Origin: Anaeramoeba flamelloides
Lineage: Eukaryota; Metamonada; Anaeramoebidae
NCBI GenBank assembly: GCA_027625915.1
Contig: JANTQA010000030.1
Coordinates: 2,728,001-2,792,000, forward strand
Length of the DNA: 64,000 bases
Direction: 5' to 3'
How positions within the stretch are numbered: position 1 is the first letter of the stretch; every line of letters starts with the position of its first letter. Below, piece after piece: positions 47,010 through 57,291 of this stretch. The translations under genes were made by a program, and so were the position numbers. The notes under the pieces were generated by a model. That model made no database searches and had not been told where the DNA came from. It worked only from the letters and a program-made list of their open reading frames with translations.

Positions 47010-47560
47010 TAAACTAAAATTCAAAATTTTCCAGACAGCCAAAACAGTACAAGAATCACACTAATATAATTTCATTGAAATTGGAAATAATTTTGAATTT
47101 TGAAAAATATCAATATAATTGTATCTTCTTTTAGTTGTTTATTTTCAATATATTTTATTAAATAACTACACCTGTTTCTCCCGATCAATAATTTTTTTCG
47201 AACAGTTGATATTCTGATTAAAGTTGAGTTTCTTTCAAAATAGAAGAACTCAAATAAAATTAGTTGATAGTATCTAACCATTTTATCAATCAATAAATCC
47301 TAAATAGAAATTTCAACAAATTTATAAAATTCATATTTTTTTGTTATCCCATCTCCAAAATTTTGAACACACCCATAATTCAATAGTATTGATATTTATT
47401 TATTTATTTGTTTTGTGAGTATTGTAATTCCTAAAAAATTGTTAATATTTCAATTACCGAATGGTTCTAATTTGGTATTCCATTTAGAATTGATTCAACA
47501 AGATTTTTTTTTCAAAAATTTAATTTAGGTGTTTTAAAAAAATAATGGATTGGAATTAAG
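47010..47560 (+). mobile_element. Family B element, copy 4, uninterrupted
   Basis: About 550 bp starting TAAACTAAAATTCAAAATTT. Inner match to copy 3 through AAATAAAATTAGTTGATAGT and the TTTTGTGAGTATTGTAATT segment. The right end is diverged. Confidence 0.75.
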
Positions 47561-49031
47561 TAAAGTAAACCAAAAAAAAAAATACTTTTTTGAAGATGAA
47601 CATATTGAAAAATGTAAAAAACTTTTTAATTTGTGATTGTAAAAAAATTTTCTCAATAATTTTGATTGATTTCTTCATTTTTTTTAAAACCATATTTTTT
47701 TAATTTTTGACATAGGATAATTTTAGAATATATAGAAATACTGATGATCAAATGGCAAACAATAAATCTTTTTTTCCCCTTAGACAGACTATAAACCTTA
47801 AGGATACTATTAAAGAAATCAAATAATTTTATTAAAGAAACCACATCTTATTGTTTCAATAAACACACACTCATCAAAGTCTTTCATAAAATTTTTTTAT
47901 CTACAAAATTCTTTTCTTGTTTAACATTCAAGAATGAAAAGAAATTTCAAAAATATTCTAATTCTTGCTTTAACAAACAGACTTGAATACAATAAATTAT
48001 TATCTTCACTTTGAATTTTCTTTTCACCCAATCTTAAAAAGAAAAGAGATGATAGTCTATTCATTTTTTAAAGAAACAAGAATCAGAAAAATTTTTCAAT
48101 TATTTTAGACAAGGCCAAATTCTACTTCATGTAAAAATAAAAAAGACTTTTTTTTTGAATAATTAACGATCATACTTTTTGTAATCAAGTACCAAACAGT
48201 TTCTGAAACAAAAAAAAAAGTTCTTTCGAGATTTTTCAAACAATTAAGAATTTATTAAAGTTCTAAATTTGATTTATTGATCATTTTTTTAAGGTAAAAA
48301 AAAAATATTTTCTCAAGAGTTTGGGGTGAAGGTGGGCAATAATTAAAAGTTTTAACCGAATTATCAAGATTTACGACCAAATAGTTTTCGAAAATAAAAA
48401 AAAAAATGCTTTTCACTTAAAAAAAAAAGACTGAGAAGAAATGAGCAAAAAATTTTCAAGGCACATTTTCTTGGATTTGTGATCACAAAACTTTTTTTAT
48501 AAAAATCTTCAACTTTTGATCATTAAATTATTTTTTTTGGATTAAGAATAATCCCTCAACCATTAGTGGATTTATTTTAGTTTTTGAAACAAATTTTTTT
48601 TTGCTTATTTAACGTTTCTTGTGTTGCATTTGTGGAAATTTTTGAATTGTTGCAAGTTCTAAAAAAAAAAAAAAAAACCGAATAGAACAGATTTTACCGT
48701 ATTCCCAAAGAAACTGGATTCTTTTTTTCCCAAACAAACAATTCAATTCAGGAATAAAGTTCAAAAGAAAAGATTTTTAAAGTTCCAAGTTATAAAATAA
48801 ATAATAACTAATTTTTGAAATGATAAATTCAGATAAATATAAGAGAACATTTAGATCACTAAGGATAATAGTACTAAATCCGAATTTCCTCTTTAAAAGA
48901 CGCAAAATTCTGAATCATTTTTTTCTATCTTTTAATAAAAACAAACACAAGCAAATCTTTGTTTACAAAAGCAAAACCTTGTTAAAAAAAAAAAAAAACA
49001 CTAAAAGGTCCATTTCAAAGAAAACCAGCAA
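47561..49031. other. Upstream region of the homeodomain gene
   Basis: About 1.5 kb of AT-rich DNA. A 71-codon ORF (48820-49035) overlaps the homeodomain start codon but is basic low-complexity sequence, more likely leader than a gene. Confidence 0.45.
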
Positions 49032-51104
49032 ATGAACATGAATAATAATTTAAATAATAACAACAGCGATAACAAAACCAATAACAATAATAACATAAGT
49101 GGTAATAATAATGGTAATAATAGTTTGGGAGGAACATTTTATCATAATAATACCACTTTTTGTTTTTCGCCAGTTGACTTTAACGAAAAAGATCCCATGT
49201 TTTCGACACACCAGCAGCAACGACAACAAAATATTTCTTCAACAATCCAAACACCGATCAATTTTGATAATATTAACAGTGACGAGTATTTACCGTTCCA
49301 ATCGTTAACAAGAACCCTGTCAATGGAAGCATTATCACAAATGGGAAACCATGACGATCTTGGGTACAAAAACATTTTTGATCAATTCAATTTATTAGTT
49401 GACGACAAGGAAAACGAAAACAACAATTTTATCAAATTCCCCAATAAGAATAATAAAATAACGAGTGTAATGGAGAGCGAGAGCTTAAACAATAAAGAAA
49501 AAGAACCACCAAACCTTTTTTTCAATGACAGTGACCTGAGCAATTTCTTAAAAGGTAAGGAGCCCGTCAATAATACCATAAATATCGCAAACACTGACAG
49601 CATCTTAGATTTCCAACCATTGGTCATGGAAGATAATAAAAACGTTCATAACACTTTTCTGAACCTAGACTTTCATGAGCAAAACAATATCATTGATAAC
49701 TCCCCCAAAATAAAAAAGAAAAACATTAATTTCTCTTTTTTAAATTTAAGCAAGGACCTAAGCTTTAATAATCGAAACGAATTAATAACAATGACCAACA
49801 ATCCAATAATAAAAGAATTAAAAAATAGCAATCAAAATAATAAATATTCTATGGATCAGCAATTTAATTTGCTGAAAAAAAAATTATTAAAGCAATTAGA
49901 GGTATACCAAAATGAAAACGTTTCACAAATCAAAAACGAGAAAGAAATCAAAATTATTTTGATAATAGAAGAGTTACAAAAAATAAAAAAAGAATATAAA
50001 AAGAAAATTCATTCAATTAACCAAGCTAAAAATAATTATTTGAATGGAGTTATGAACTCTTCAACACCTTTAGAAGATCTTCTTCAAGAAAAAGGTGGTA
50101 TATCAAAAATTGAAGAAAAATTTGATAATTTGTTTTTACTTTTAAACCAACAAATGAAAAAAAAAATAAATTCAATTTTACCCTATGAGATGAGAACAGA
50201 CAAGAAAGAAAAAGAAAAAGAACAAGAACAAGAACAAGAACAAGAAAAGCAAAAAGAAAATGTCAATGAAAATGAAAATGAAAATGAAAATGAAAATGCA
50301 AACGAAAATGAAAATTTTAATCACAATCAGAATGATAATGATCACTATCATGACTATGATGTCGAGTATGGAAAGAACCAGAATAAACTTTCAGATAGCT
50401 CAGAATTTGGATCGAGATCCAAACAAAAATTTAATAAAGAACATCTATATATTACGAGAAAAAACAGTGACGGGCATTTAAATAATAATATCTTGAATCG
50501 AAAAAGAACAAGATCCAAGTTATATCCAGAAAAAAATAATCAATATTTAAACCCATATAATATCCTAATTAATAATGATAATAAATTGAAATCAAAAATT
50601 AAATCCAATTTAAAAAATAAACAAAAACATAAAAAAAAAATTAAAAAATCAAATAAATATAAACTTGAAACGAAAAGTAAAAAAAGGCATCATAAGAAAA
50701 TGAAAAAAAGATACCCGGATGTAGAATTTAATCATAAAAAAAGAAAAAAAAAGTTATATAAAAAGAAATTAAATGAAAAGAACGAGAAGAAAGAAAAAAA
50801 GAAAATTAAGAATAAATTTAAATTGCAAAACGAACAAGAAAATAATCATAAATTGAAATTAAAAAGAAGAAGGCGGAGTAAGAGGCTAAGGACGACAGAT
50901 TTTGCGAAGGAAATTTTTGAAGAATGGTTCCAACAACATTACCAAACTAAAGAAGGACCCTACCCCGAAAAGGAAACGAGATTATTACTCGCAGAAAAAA
51001 CACAAATCCCCGAGCTACAGGTTCAAAGATGGTTTGGGCAGAGGAGAAGAATGGAAAAGGCAAAGTTTAAAAACAACGAAATACCAAAACCCCATTGGTT
51101 ATAA
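49032..51104 (+). CDS. Homeodomain protein with atypical recognition helix and extended loop
   Basis: Single exon, 690 residues. The N-terminus is Asn-rich low complexity. About 280-390 is a charged helical region likely to form coiled coil. About 395-440 has EKEQEQEQ and ENENENEN runs. About 510-620 is strongly basic (KKRHHKKMKKRYPD), probably nuclear localisation. The last 70 residues are a divergent homeodomain: IFEEWFQQHYQ is helix 1, ETRLLLAEKTQ helix 2 and LQVQRWFGQRRR helix 3. Trp667 and Phe668 fit the invariant WF, but the normally invariant Asn51 is Gln670. The loop between helices 1 and 2 (YQTKEGPYP) is about six residues longer than typical and three longer than TALE. GPYP recalls TALE NPYP. 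A nuclear DNA-binding role is likely; targets unknown. Confidence 0.85.
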   Translation: MNMNNNLNNNNSDNKTNNNNNISGNNNGNNSLGGTFYHNNTTFCFSPVDFNEKDPMFSTHQQQRQQNISSTIQTPINFDNINSDEYLPFQSLTRTLSMEALSQMGNHDDLGYKNIFDQFNLLVDDKENENNNFIKFPNKNNKITSVMESESLNNKEKEPPNLFFNDSDLSNFLKGKEPVNNTINIANTDSILDFQPLVMEDNKNVHNTFLNLDFHEQNNIIDNSPKIKKKNINFSFLNLSKDLSFNNRNELITMTNNPIIKELKNSNQNNKYSMDQQFNLLKKKLLKQLEVYQNENVSQIKNEKEIKIILIIEELQKIKKEYKKKIHSINQAKNNYLNGVMNSSTPLEDLLQEKGGISKIEEKFDNLFLLLNQQMKKKINSILPYEMRTDKKEKEKEQEQEQEQEKQKENVNENENENENENANENENFNHNQNDNDHYHDYDVEYGKNQNKLSDSSEFGSRSKQKFNKEHLYITRKNSDGHLNNNILNRKRTRSKLYPEKNNQYLNPYNILINNDNKLKSKIKSNLKNKQKHKKKIKKSNKYKLETKSKKRHHKKMKKRYPDVEFNHKKRKKKLYKKKLNEKNEKKEKKKIKNKFKLQNEQENNHKLKLKRRRRSKRLRTTDFAKEIFEEWFQQHYQTKEGPYPEKETRLLLAEKTQIPELQVQRWFGQRRRMEKAKFKNNEIPKPHWL

Positions 51105-52729
51105 ATTAATATTTAAAAATTTTGTAATCATATTATATATCTTAAAATTATTCAAATATTCCGTTTGAATTCGAAAATTATACATATTTTTTTTTTATTT
51201 TATTATTAATTTTTTTTTTTTATTTATTTTTGTTTGTTTTTTGATTTATTCTATATATTATTATTAATGTATTATGACGAGTATAAAATCTTTAGATTTA
51301 TTTTTAAAATCTGTTTATATGAGATCATATTTTTGTTTTTGATTTTTATTTTAATAATTTGAATAAAATGCTTTGCCTTTTGATATTTATAAAATCTATA
51401 TTTTAAATCAATAAAAAATTTAATTTATTATTTCAAAATAACATTACAAGGAAAATTTAAACACCGAAAATTAAAGTTAGCCAAAACTATAGATTGGATT
51501 TCAGTTATACTTCTTTTATAAATTATTTTTTCAAAGTTATCATAATTTTATGTAATAAAAAAAGGATAGCTAATAAACTCATTAAGATTTGAATACTCCC
51601 ATTTTTAAAATTACCAACTTTTGAAAAAAGTTCCCATTTTTGGGGTATTTTTTTAATGAAAAAATTGAAATGAATTAATTTTTGATTGAACATTAAGATA
51701 TAAAAAAGAATAAATGTTAAAGCAATTTGCAGAAAACAATCGGGAATGTATATAAAAACTCAAACATGAAAAAAAAAAAAATGATAATAAATATTCCAAA
51801 AACAGATAAAAAATCAAAATTTCAATTTAATTTAGCGATATCTTTTGATAAACATATTTTGTGCTATTTTAAAATTGAAAAATATGTTTCTTTTTCGATT
51901 ATTAAAAAATTATTTGAAAAATATCTCTCTACTAAGTCAATTAAAAAATTCAAAAATTTTCCAATTAAAAATGAAAAAAATATTACTGAAAAATGTCTTT
52001 TTTTTTTCAATTCCTATTAATATTTATTAAAGTTGTAAACCTCATTGAAAATTGTTATGTGTAATAATGTTTATTATATCAGTGTATTTTAAAAATATAA
52101 AATTTAGAGATTTTTTTTTGAAAAAATTTTCATTGTTTTGAAGGTAACAGAAAGTAACTGGCTATTCATTTATTATTATTATTATTATCAGAGAAGTGAA
52201 ATTTTCACTCAAGATACTCTTTTTCTTAAATTTTGAAAAGGGAATTTGAAGTAAAATCATAGATTTCACCATTATTTAGAGCGAAGACGATTATAAATTT
52301 CCTTTTAGGTTTAAAAAGCATAACAAAAAATTATTGAGAAATTTAAAAAGGGTTTATAAAAAGTAATTGGTAAAGAAACAAAAAAAATCATTGTTATATT
52401 TAATTAAGGACTCCAAAAATCACAGTTACTGTGCTTTTGGATGATTTATATTTTGATAATTGGCCATGAATGTTTCATTTGGAGATCGTTGTTAAATTGT
52501 TGTAATTTTTATTTTTTTTTTGATCTAATTTTACTTTGAATATCTTTGGTAATTTTACTTCTTTGCTTTTTTTGTTTTTAATTTCAAGTTACCTATACTA
52601 CAATTTCACAGTATCCCAATATTATTAAGTATCTAATTGATATTTTTTCTTTGTAATCCCTCTTCTTCCCAATATAAATAAGATTCGCCTCCCCCCCAAA
52701 AAAAAAAAGAAGAAGAAAATAAGTAAGAT

Positions 52730-52730
<1 letters not shown>
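51105..52730. other. Intergenic stretch after the homeodomain gene
   Basis: About 1.6 kb. A 97-codon open frame at 51727-52020 is Lys/Ile/Phe-rich, as expected from this base composition, and has no family resemblance. No repeat with clear ends. Confidence 0.5.

Positions 52731-52825
<95 letters not shown>
52731..52825. repeat. (AC)35 followed by (AT)12 compound microsatellite
   Basis: Seventy bases of perfect AC alternation, then about 25 of AT. Long alternating purine-pyrimidine runs can adopt Z-DNA; here that is inference. The longest simple repeat of the window. Confidence 0.97.
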
Positions 52826-53275
52826 GTTAATCGCGAATTTGACCATATTCTTTACTATTCAGGATGAATTTTCCAAAAGTAAATAGAGTTTTAAAATTAG
52901 TATTATTTTTAAAAAAGTGCTATAATCAATAAATCCTAGATTATTTTCAAAATGACGTACTCAATAAAATCTCAATAATTGTCAAAATATTATTGAATGG
53001 TCAAAATATAGTGATAAAAAATATAGTTGAAATAATATTAAATAAATTTTGGTTTAATTCAATAATAATTTTATAAAGGAAATTTATATTTAATCAAAAA
53101 ACAGATCCTTGAAAAAAAAAAATTCTTTGAAAAAAAAAACAAAAAAGATGAAAGATTCAATCAAGAATTAGATCAAAAGAGTTTTCATTCATGTTTTTAT
53201 TCTGATTTGACATATTTATAAATCTATTGGACCAAAAAATGTAATAATAATTCAATAAAATCCATGGTCTAAGTA

Positions 53276-53472
53276 CAGTCAGTTCCACCTTTAAGACACA
53301 AACTTTCAACAAAATTTAAGGTACAAAAAAATCTCGAATTAAAGCACAAAATTTGTAATTTTATATTATACAATATATTTTACTAGAATCGGAATTTTGT
53401 GCCTTAATTTGAGATTTTTTTTTGTGCCTTAAATTTAGTTGAATGTTTGTGTCTTAAAAGTGGAACTGACTG
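53276..53472. mobile_element. Family F fold-back MITE, Tc1/mariner-like ends
   Basis: 197 bp between two TA dinucleotides. Starts CAGTCAGTTCCACCTTTAAG; the right end is its inverse (AAAGTGGAACTGACTG). The arms of about 80 bp pair nearly throughout, leaving a loop of about 40 bp. It codes for nothing. The only copy in the window, and little decayed. Confidence 0.88.
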
Positions 53473-54805
53473 TATATTATTGTATTATAAAGTTCCAATA
53501 TACAAATACTTATAAAAGTATAAAGATTCATATTGTGGTCAAAGAATATGCCTTGGGGTAAAAATCAGTTTCTTTTATATACCCCATTTAAAAAAATATG
53601 TGTAACTTATCAAAATATTTTTCAATACCCTAGCCAGATGATCACCTATTATTAAGTTTTTTAGTAAAGTATTTTTCATATTTTTATTCTTCTTCTTCTT
53701 ATCTTTTTATTCAAGAGAAAACTCAACAATTGTCTGAAGGCTTTTTTTTTTTATTGATCACCAATAAGAAAGAAAATTACTCTTTCTTCTTTTTTGTGAT
53801 ATAACTTATGTAGATAATACCCCCCATTAAAAAAAAAAAATTCTATTCTATTTTGTATATCTTTGAAATGGAGATTATTTGTTTGATCATAAAATTTATT
53901 GGGTATTTGTCAGTTGCAAAAAAAAAAAAAATAAACTGAAAATTTTTTTTTCACCAAAACCATCAATTGATCTCATATGTTAGTTTTTTCAGATCTTTCA
54001 AATACTTGAAAACACTTTAAAACCCTTTCATATTCTTTATAATAATTTTTAAAAGGTGAAGTGTTTTAACGGTCTCAAATCTTCATAAAAAACAAATGAT
54101 TTTTTTTTTGTTGATTTCAAAAAATTAATTTATCTGTTTTGCAATTTTTTATTTTTTTGCAATTCTGTGAATTATCGAACTTTTTTAATATTTCATAATA
54201 AAGCAGAACTAATCGTAATTTATTCAATATTACCAAGAATTTAATAGCTAATTACGTAAGGATACATCTTATTATCAAAACCTCTAAAAATTATTTGTTT
54301 TTCATTTCAATGAAACTAATAGTATTGCTCATTGGGTTTCGAACTTGTGAAAATATGTTACCAATATAGTGCCTTAGGGTTATATATTTATATATTTCAG
54401 AAACAATTTGAAAAATGCGAAAACTAAAAAAAACAAATTAATTCCAAATGAAATTTTACCCTATAGTATTTTATATATATATTCAAAATACCGATTTAAA
54501 GTTTAATGCTGAAAAAGTTAAGAACATTTTCAAAAAAGTATTCCGATATCATAAAAAAAAATTTTTTTTACTGTATTAAAAATTCATTTTTTTAAATATA
54601 TAGTACATAGAAAACTATTTTATTGATTAGAAATATTTGATTTGACAAAAAAAAACTTATTTTAAAGATAGATACTTAATTTTTTTTAAAAAAAATAAAA
54701 AAATAAAATTAATAGTTAATAAACCCCCCTTCTCCAAGATTTATTGGTTAAAATATGAAAAAAAAAAATTGACTTACCAGAATAAAAATGAGAGAAATGA
54801 AGAGC
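53473..54805. other. Intergenic stretch, nothing recognised
   Basis: About 1.3 kb of AT-rich DNA with TTCTTC and homopolymer tracts. No supported gene or element. Confidence 0.5.
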
Positions 54806-55522
54806 TAAACAAAACTCTGTTTCAAAAAACGATGTCCAGTTACAATGGGTGAAATACATGTGTTTAAAGGATTTGAAGAGATATTAGAAGAAAAATTTTA
54901 TTTTGGAAATTTCCAAAATTGAAATCATTTTTTCACATTTTTGCACATTTTTGGTTTTTTTTTTCGATTTTGTATTTAAAAACCTCAATTCTGTTGATAA
55001 TTTTTTTTTTATAATAAGATTAAAAATCACTTGGTAAAAATATGTTATTCTAATGGTTATTGAAACCACGGAAATCATTGTTGAGAAATCATATTTATTT
55101 CTATGGCAATTCTATTTGATCTTTGATCTTGATATTTGTTTGATAAATGTGAAAAATTTTTACATCAGATTCCTTTCCCTATTTCAAATAGAGACCACAA
55201 ACACCAACACACTTCGTTTGGGGACTTGGTTTCTAAAAGAAAAGTATGGAAAACAAACTGAAAATTGTTTGATATTTATTATTCAAATACCAGTAGAAGA
55301 TCAAAACGTACATTGTGTTTTTTCTCAATTTGGCACTAAGAATTTGAGTATTTCAATTTTTAAGAAAAGCTATTTATTAATTAGTTTTCTTTCAGACATA
55401 TACCAACAATTCTTTGATGTGTATTATTCTCTTTATTTCTTATTTGTTCTTCAAAAGTCAATTATATAAAATAATTGATATTTGAAAAAAATAGTTGGGA
55501 ACTTTGACTGAAACTGAGTTTA
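54806..55522 (-). mobile_element. Family Q element, copy 2, with nested family A MITE
   Basis: About 717 bp, reverse complement of 31886-32595. Shared stretches include GATCAAAACGTACAT, TAGTTTTCTTTCAGACAT, TATATAAAATAATTGATATT and AGATATTAGAAGAAAAATTT. The ends keep the AAACTCTGTTTCA inverted repeats. Confidence 0.75.
55128..55293. mobile_element. Family A MITE, copy 5, nested in family Q
   Basis: 166 bp ending ATTCAAATACCAG followed by TA. The other end is diverged (CTTGATATTTG), the same change as in copy 4, as expected if both descend from one insertion. Confidence 0.8.
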
Positions 55523-55917
55523 ATATTTTCTGATTTTTCTTTTTAACTGGAATCAACTTATAAATAAATCAATAATTGGAAAAAAATAAATATGAATCCA
55601 AACAAATTTATAAATGAAAAAATAGTACAAACAAAAAAATGAAAAAGTTTGTAAAATCAATATATTTCTCAAATAAATAGTCAAAAAAGTTTTTTTTTTT
55701 TTTTTTTTTAACTGTTTTAACCGTGTACAGATTTTTGGAATTTCCATTATATTATAAATGAAAAATGTAAGAAAGATATTTCTCAACTTTTGAAGTCTTA
55801 ATATTGTTAACTCTACATTTAAATTTGTCTTGAAAGATATATTTTTTAATAATTCTTCTAATTTATATCAATAAAATGGTTTTTTTTTATCGACACATAA
55901 TTAGTACTATTATAATA

Positions 55918-56170
55918 CTGTTATTTTCCAATTAATAATTGAATATTTTTATTTCATAATCCAAAATGAATATTCATTATTAGTTTTACAATCAAATTAA
56001 CAGAGTTAAGAATTTGTCTTCGAGTTAACTAAGGAAGTTTAATTTATTATCTAAAAAATATCATTTCTAAAAGAATTTGTAAATATTTTGGTTTTCTATG
56101 GACTTTAAAACGAAAAAAATATTTTGGAATGTGAAATAAAAATTTATTTTTTTTAATTGGAAAAAAATAG
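55918..56170. mobile_element. Family D MITE, copy 2
   Basis: 253 bp between TA dinucleotides. Left CTGTTATTTTCCAATTAATA then TTTTTATTTCATAATCCAAA; right ATTTTGGAATGTGAAATAAA and TTTTAATTGGAAAAAAATAG. Same length class as copy 1 (255 bp). Confidence 0.85.
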
Positions 56171-56790
56171 TAATGGAATTTATAAATCAACTAAATTTCA
56201 CAATAAATGGCCCATCTTACATTTGAGTTTTGAATTGCTTTTATATTGTTTTGAAGTTTTTCCTCTCGCAATGAAAAGTTTGCAAATAAATCATTTTTTC
56301 TCTTATTTATTTTTTCAATAGTGTTTTGTTAAAATGGAAAATGAAAATGAAAAATTGGAAAGAAGTAACAGATGAATTAATGAAAAAATTGGTTTCAAAT
56401 CTGAAAAAGAGATTAGATTTAGTTATTCAAATGGAAGGAGAATCGATAAAAAGGTTTTTTTAATTTTTTAAATTTTCTATTTCTTATGTAATGCTTCTTT
56501 CAAAATAAATGACCAAATTTTTTTTTAATTGTTTTTTTTTATTTTTTTTTTCATTTTATTTTTAGACAAAAATAAATATCTCTTGAGTATAGAACTGATT
56601 ATTAAAATCGAAATTTTTATATTATAATAGATAACTTCAATTATTAACAATATTTTTCTTTAAAATTTGATTTTTAATGGGACAATGATTTTGAAAGATA
56701 GTTTACATTAGAACCAAAAAATTGGAATACGATTTACACTCAATAACAACATATTTTAATTTGGGACTTTTTCCTAATTAGCATTAATGT
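56171..56790. other. Short stretch with coding-like fragments, no gene called
   Basis: Around 56330-56450 the text AAATGGAAAATGAAAATGAA and AGTAACAGATGAATTAATG has mild codon-like periodicity, but no frame stays open for long and no family is recognised. It may be a decayed gene fragment. Confidence 0.35.
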
Positions 56791-56792
56791 TT

Positions 56793-56965
56793 TACTTGTT
56801 CCTGAATTATGAATAGGAAAAATTTTCACTTTATTTTCTAATCCCTTTTTGAATATATGAGAACACAAACTGCAACTTGGCTTAATTAAGAACTCTATTT
56901 ATTAAAGATAAATCTGAAAAAGTAAGTGAAAATATTTTTGCTCGTATTTTGAATTCAAACACCAG
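56793..56965. mobile_element. Family A MITE, copy 7, diverged
   Basis: Right end AATTCAAACACCAG; left end CTTGTTCCTGAATTATGAAT; inner arms AAAATTTTCACTTTATTTTC and AAAAAGTAAGTGAAAATATT. Ends are decayed, so borders are approximate. Confidence 0.55.
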
Positions 56966-57291
56966 CAAATAGGTAAAATTTCAATAATTATTATCACTTT
57001 GCTTGATTGTTTTCAACATTAACAAGATATTATTTTAAAAGCACAATAACATACAACCACACAGATTTCCCATTCTTAGTCTTCAATTGGAATCTAGGAA
57101 TCTGGTTTCCTTGTCTAAAATCTGAAACAAAAATAAAAATAAAAATCTGAAAACCGAATAATAGATCACTTCATCTTATTATTGATTTCGCATTCCAATT
57201 GTTGTTGGTTATGGGAGATCTAAAATGATTGGAATTTTCATTTATTTATTTTTATCTTTTTTTCCAACCTTATTCTACAACCAAGTTTACT

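Noticed and set aside
51727-52020. 97-codon Lys/Ile/Phe-rich ORF
   Set aside because: Matches what base composition alone yields; no family motif.
52593-52846. Cys-Val and Tyr-Ile repeat ORFs
   Set aside because: Products of the AC/AT microsatellite.
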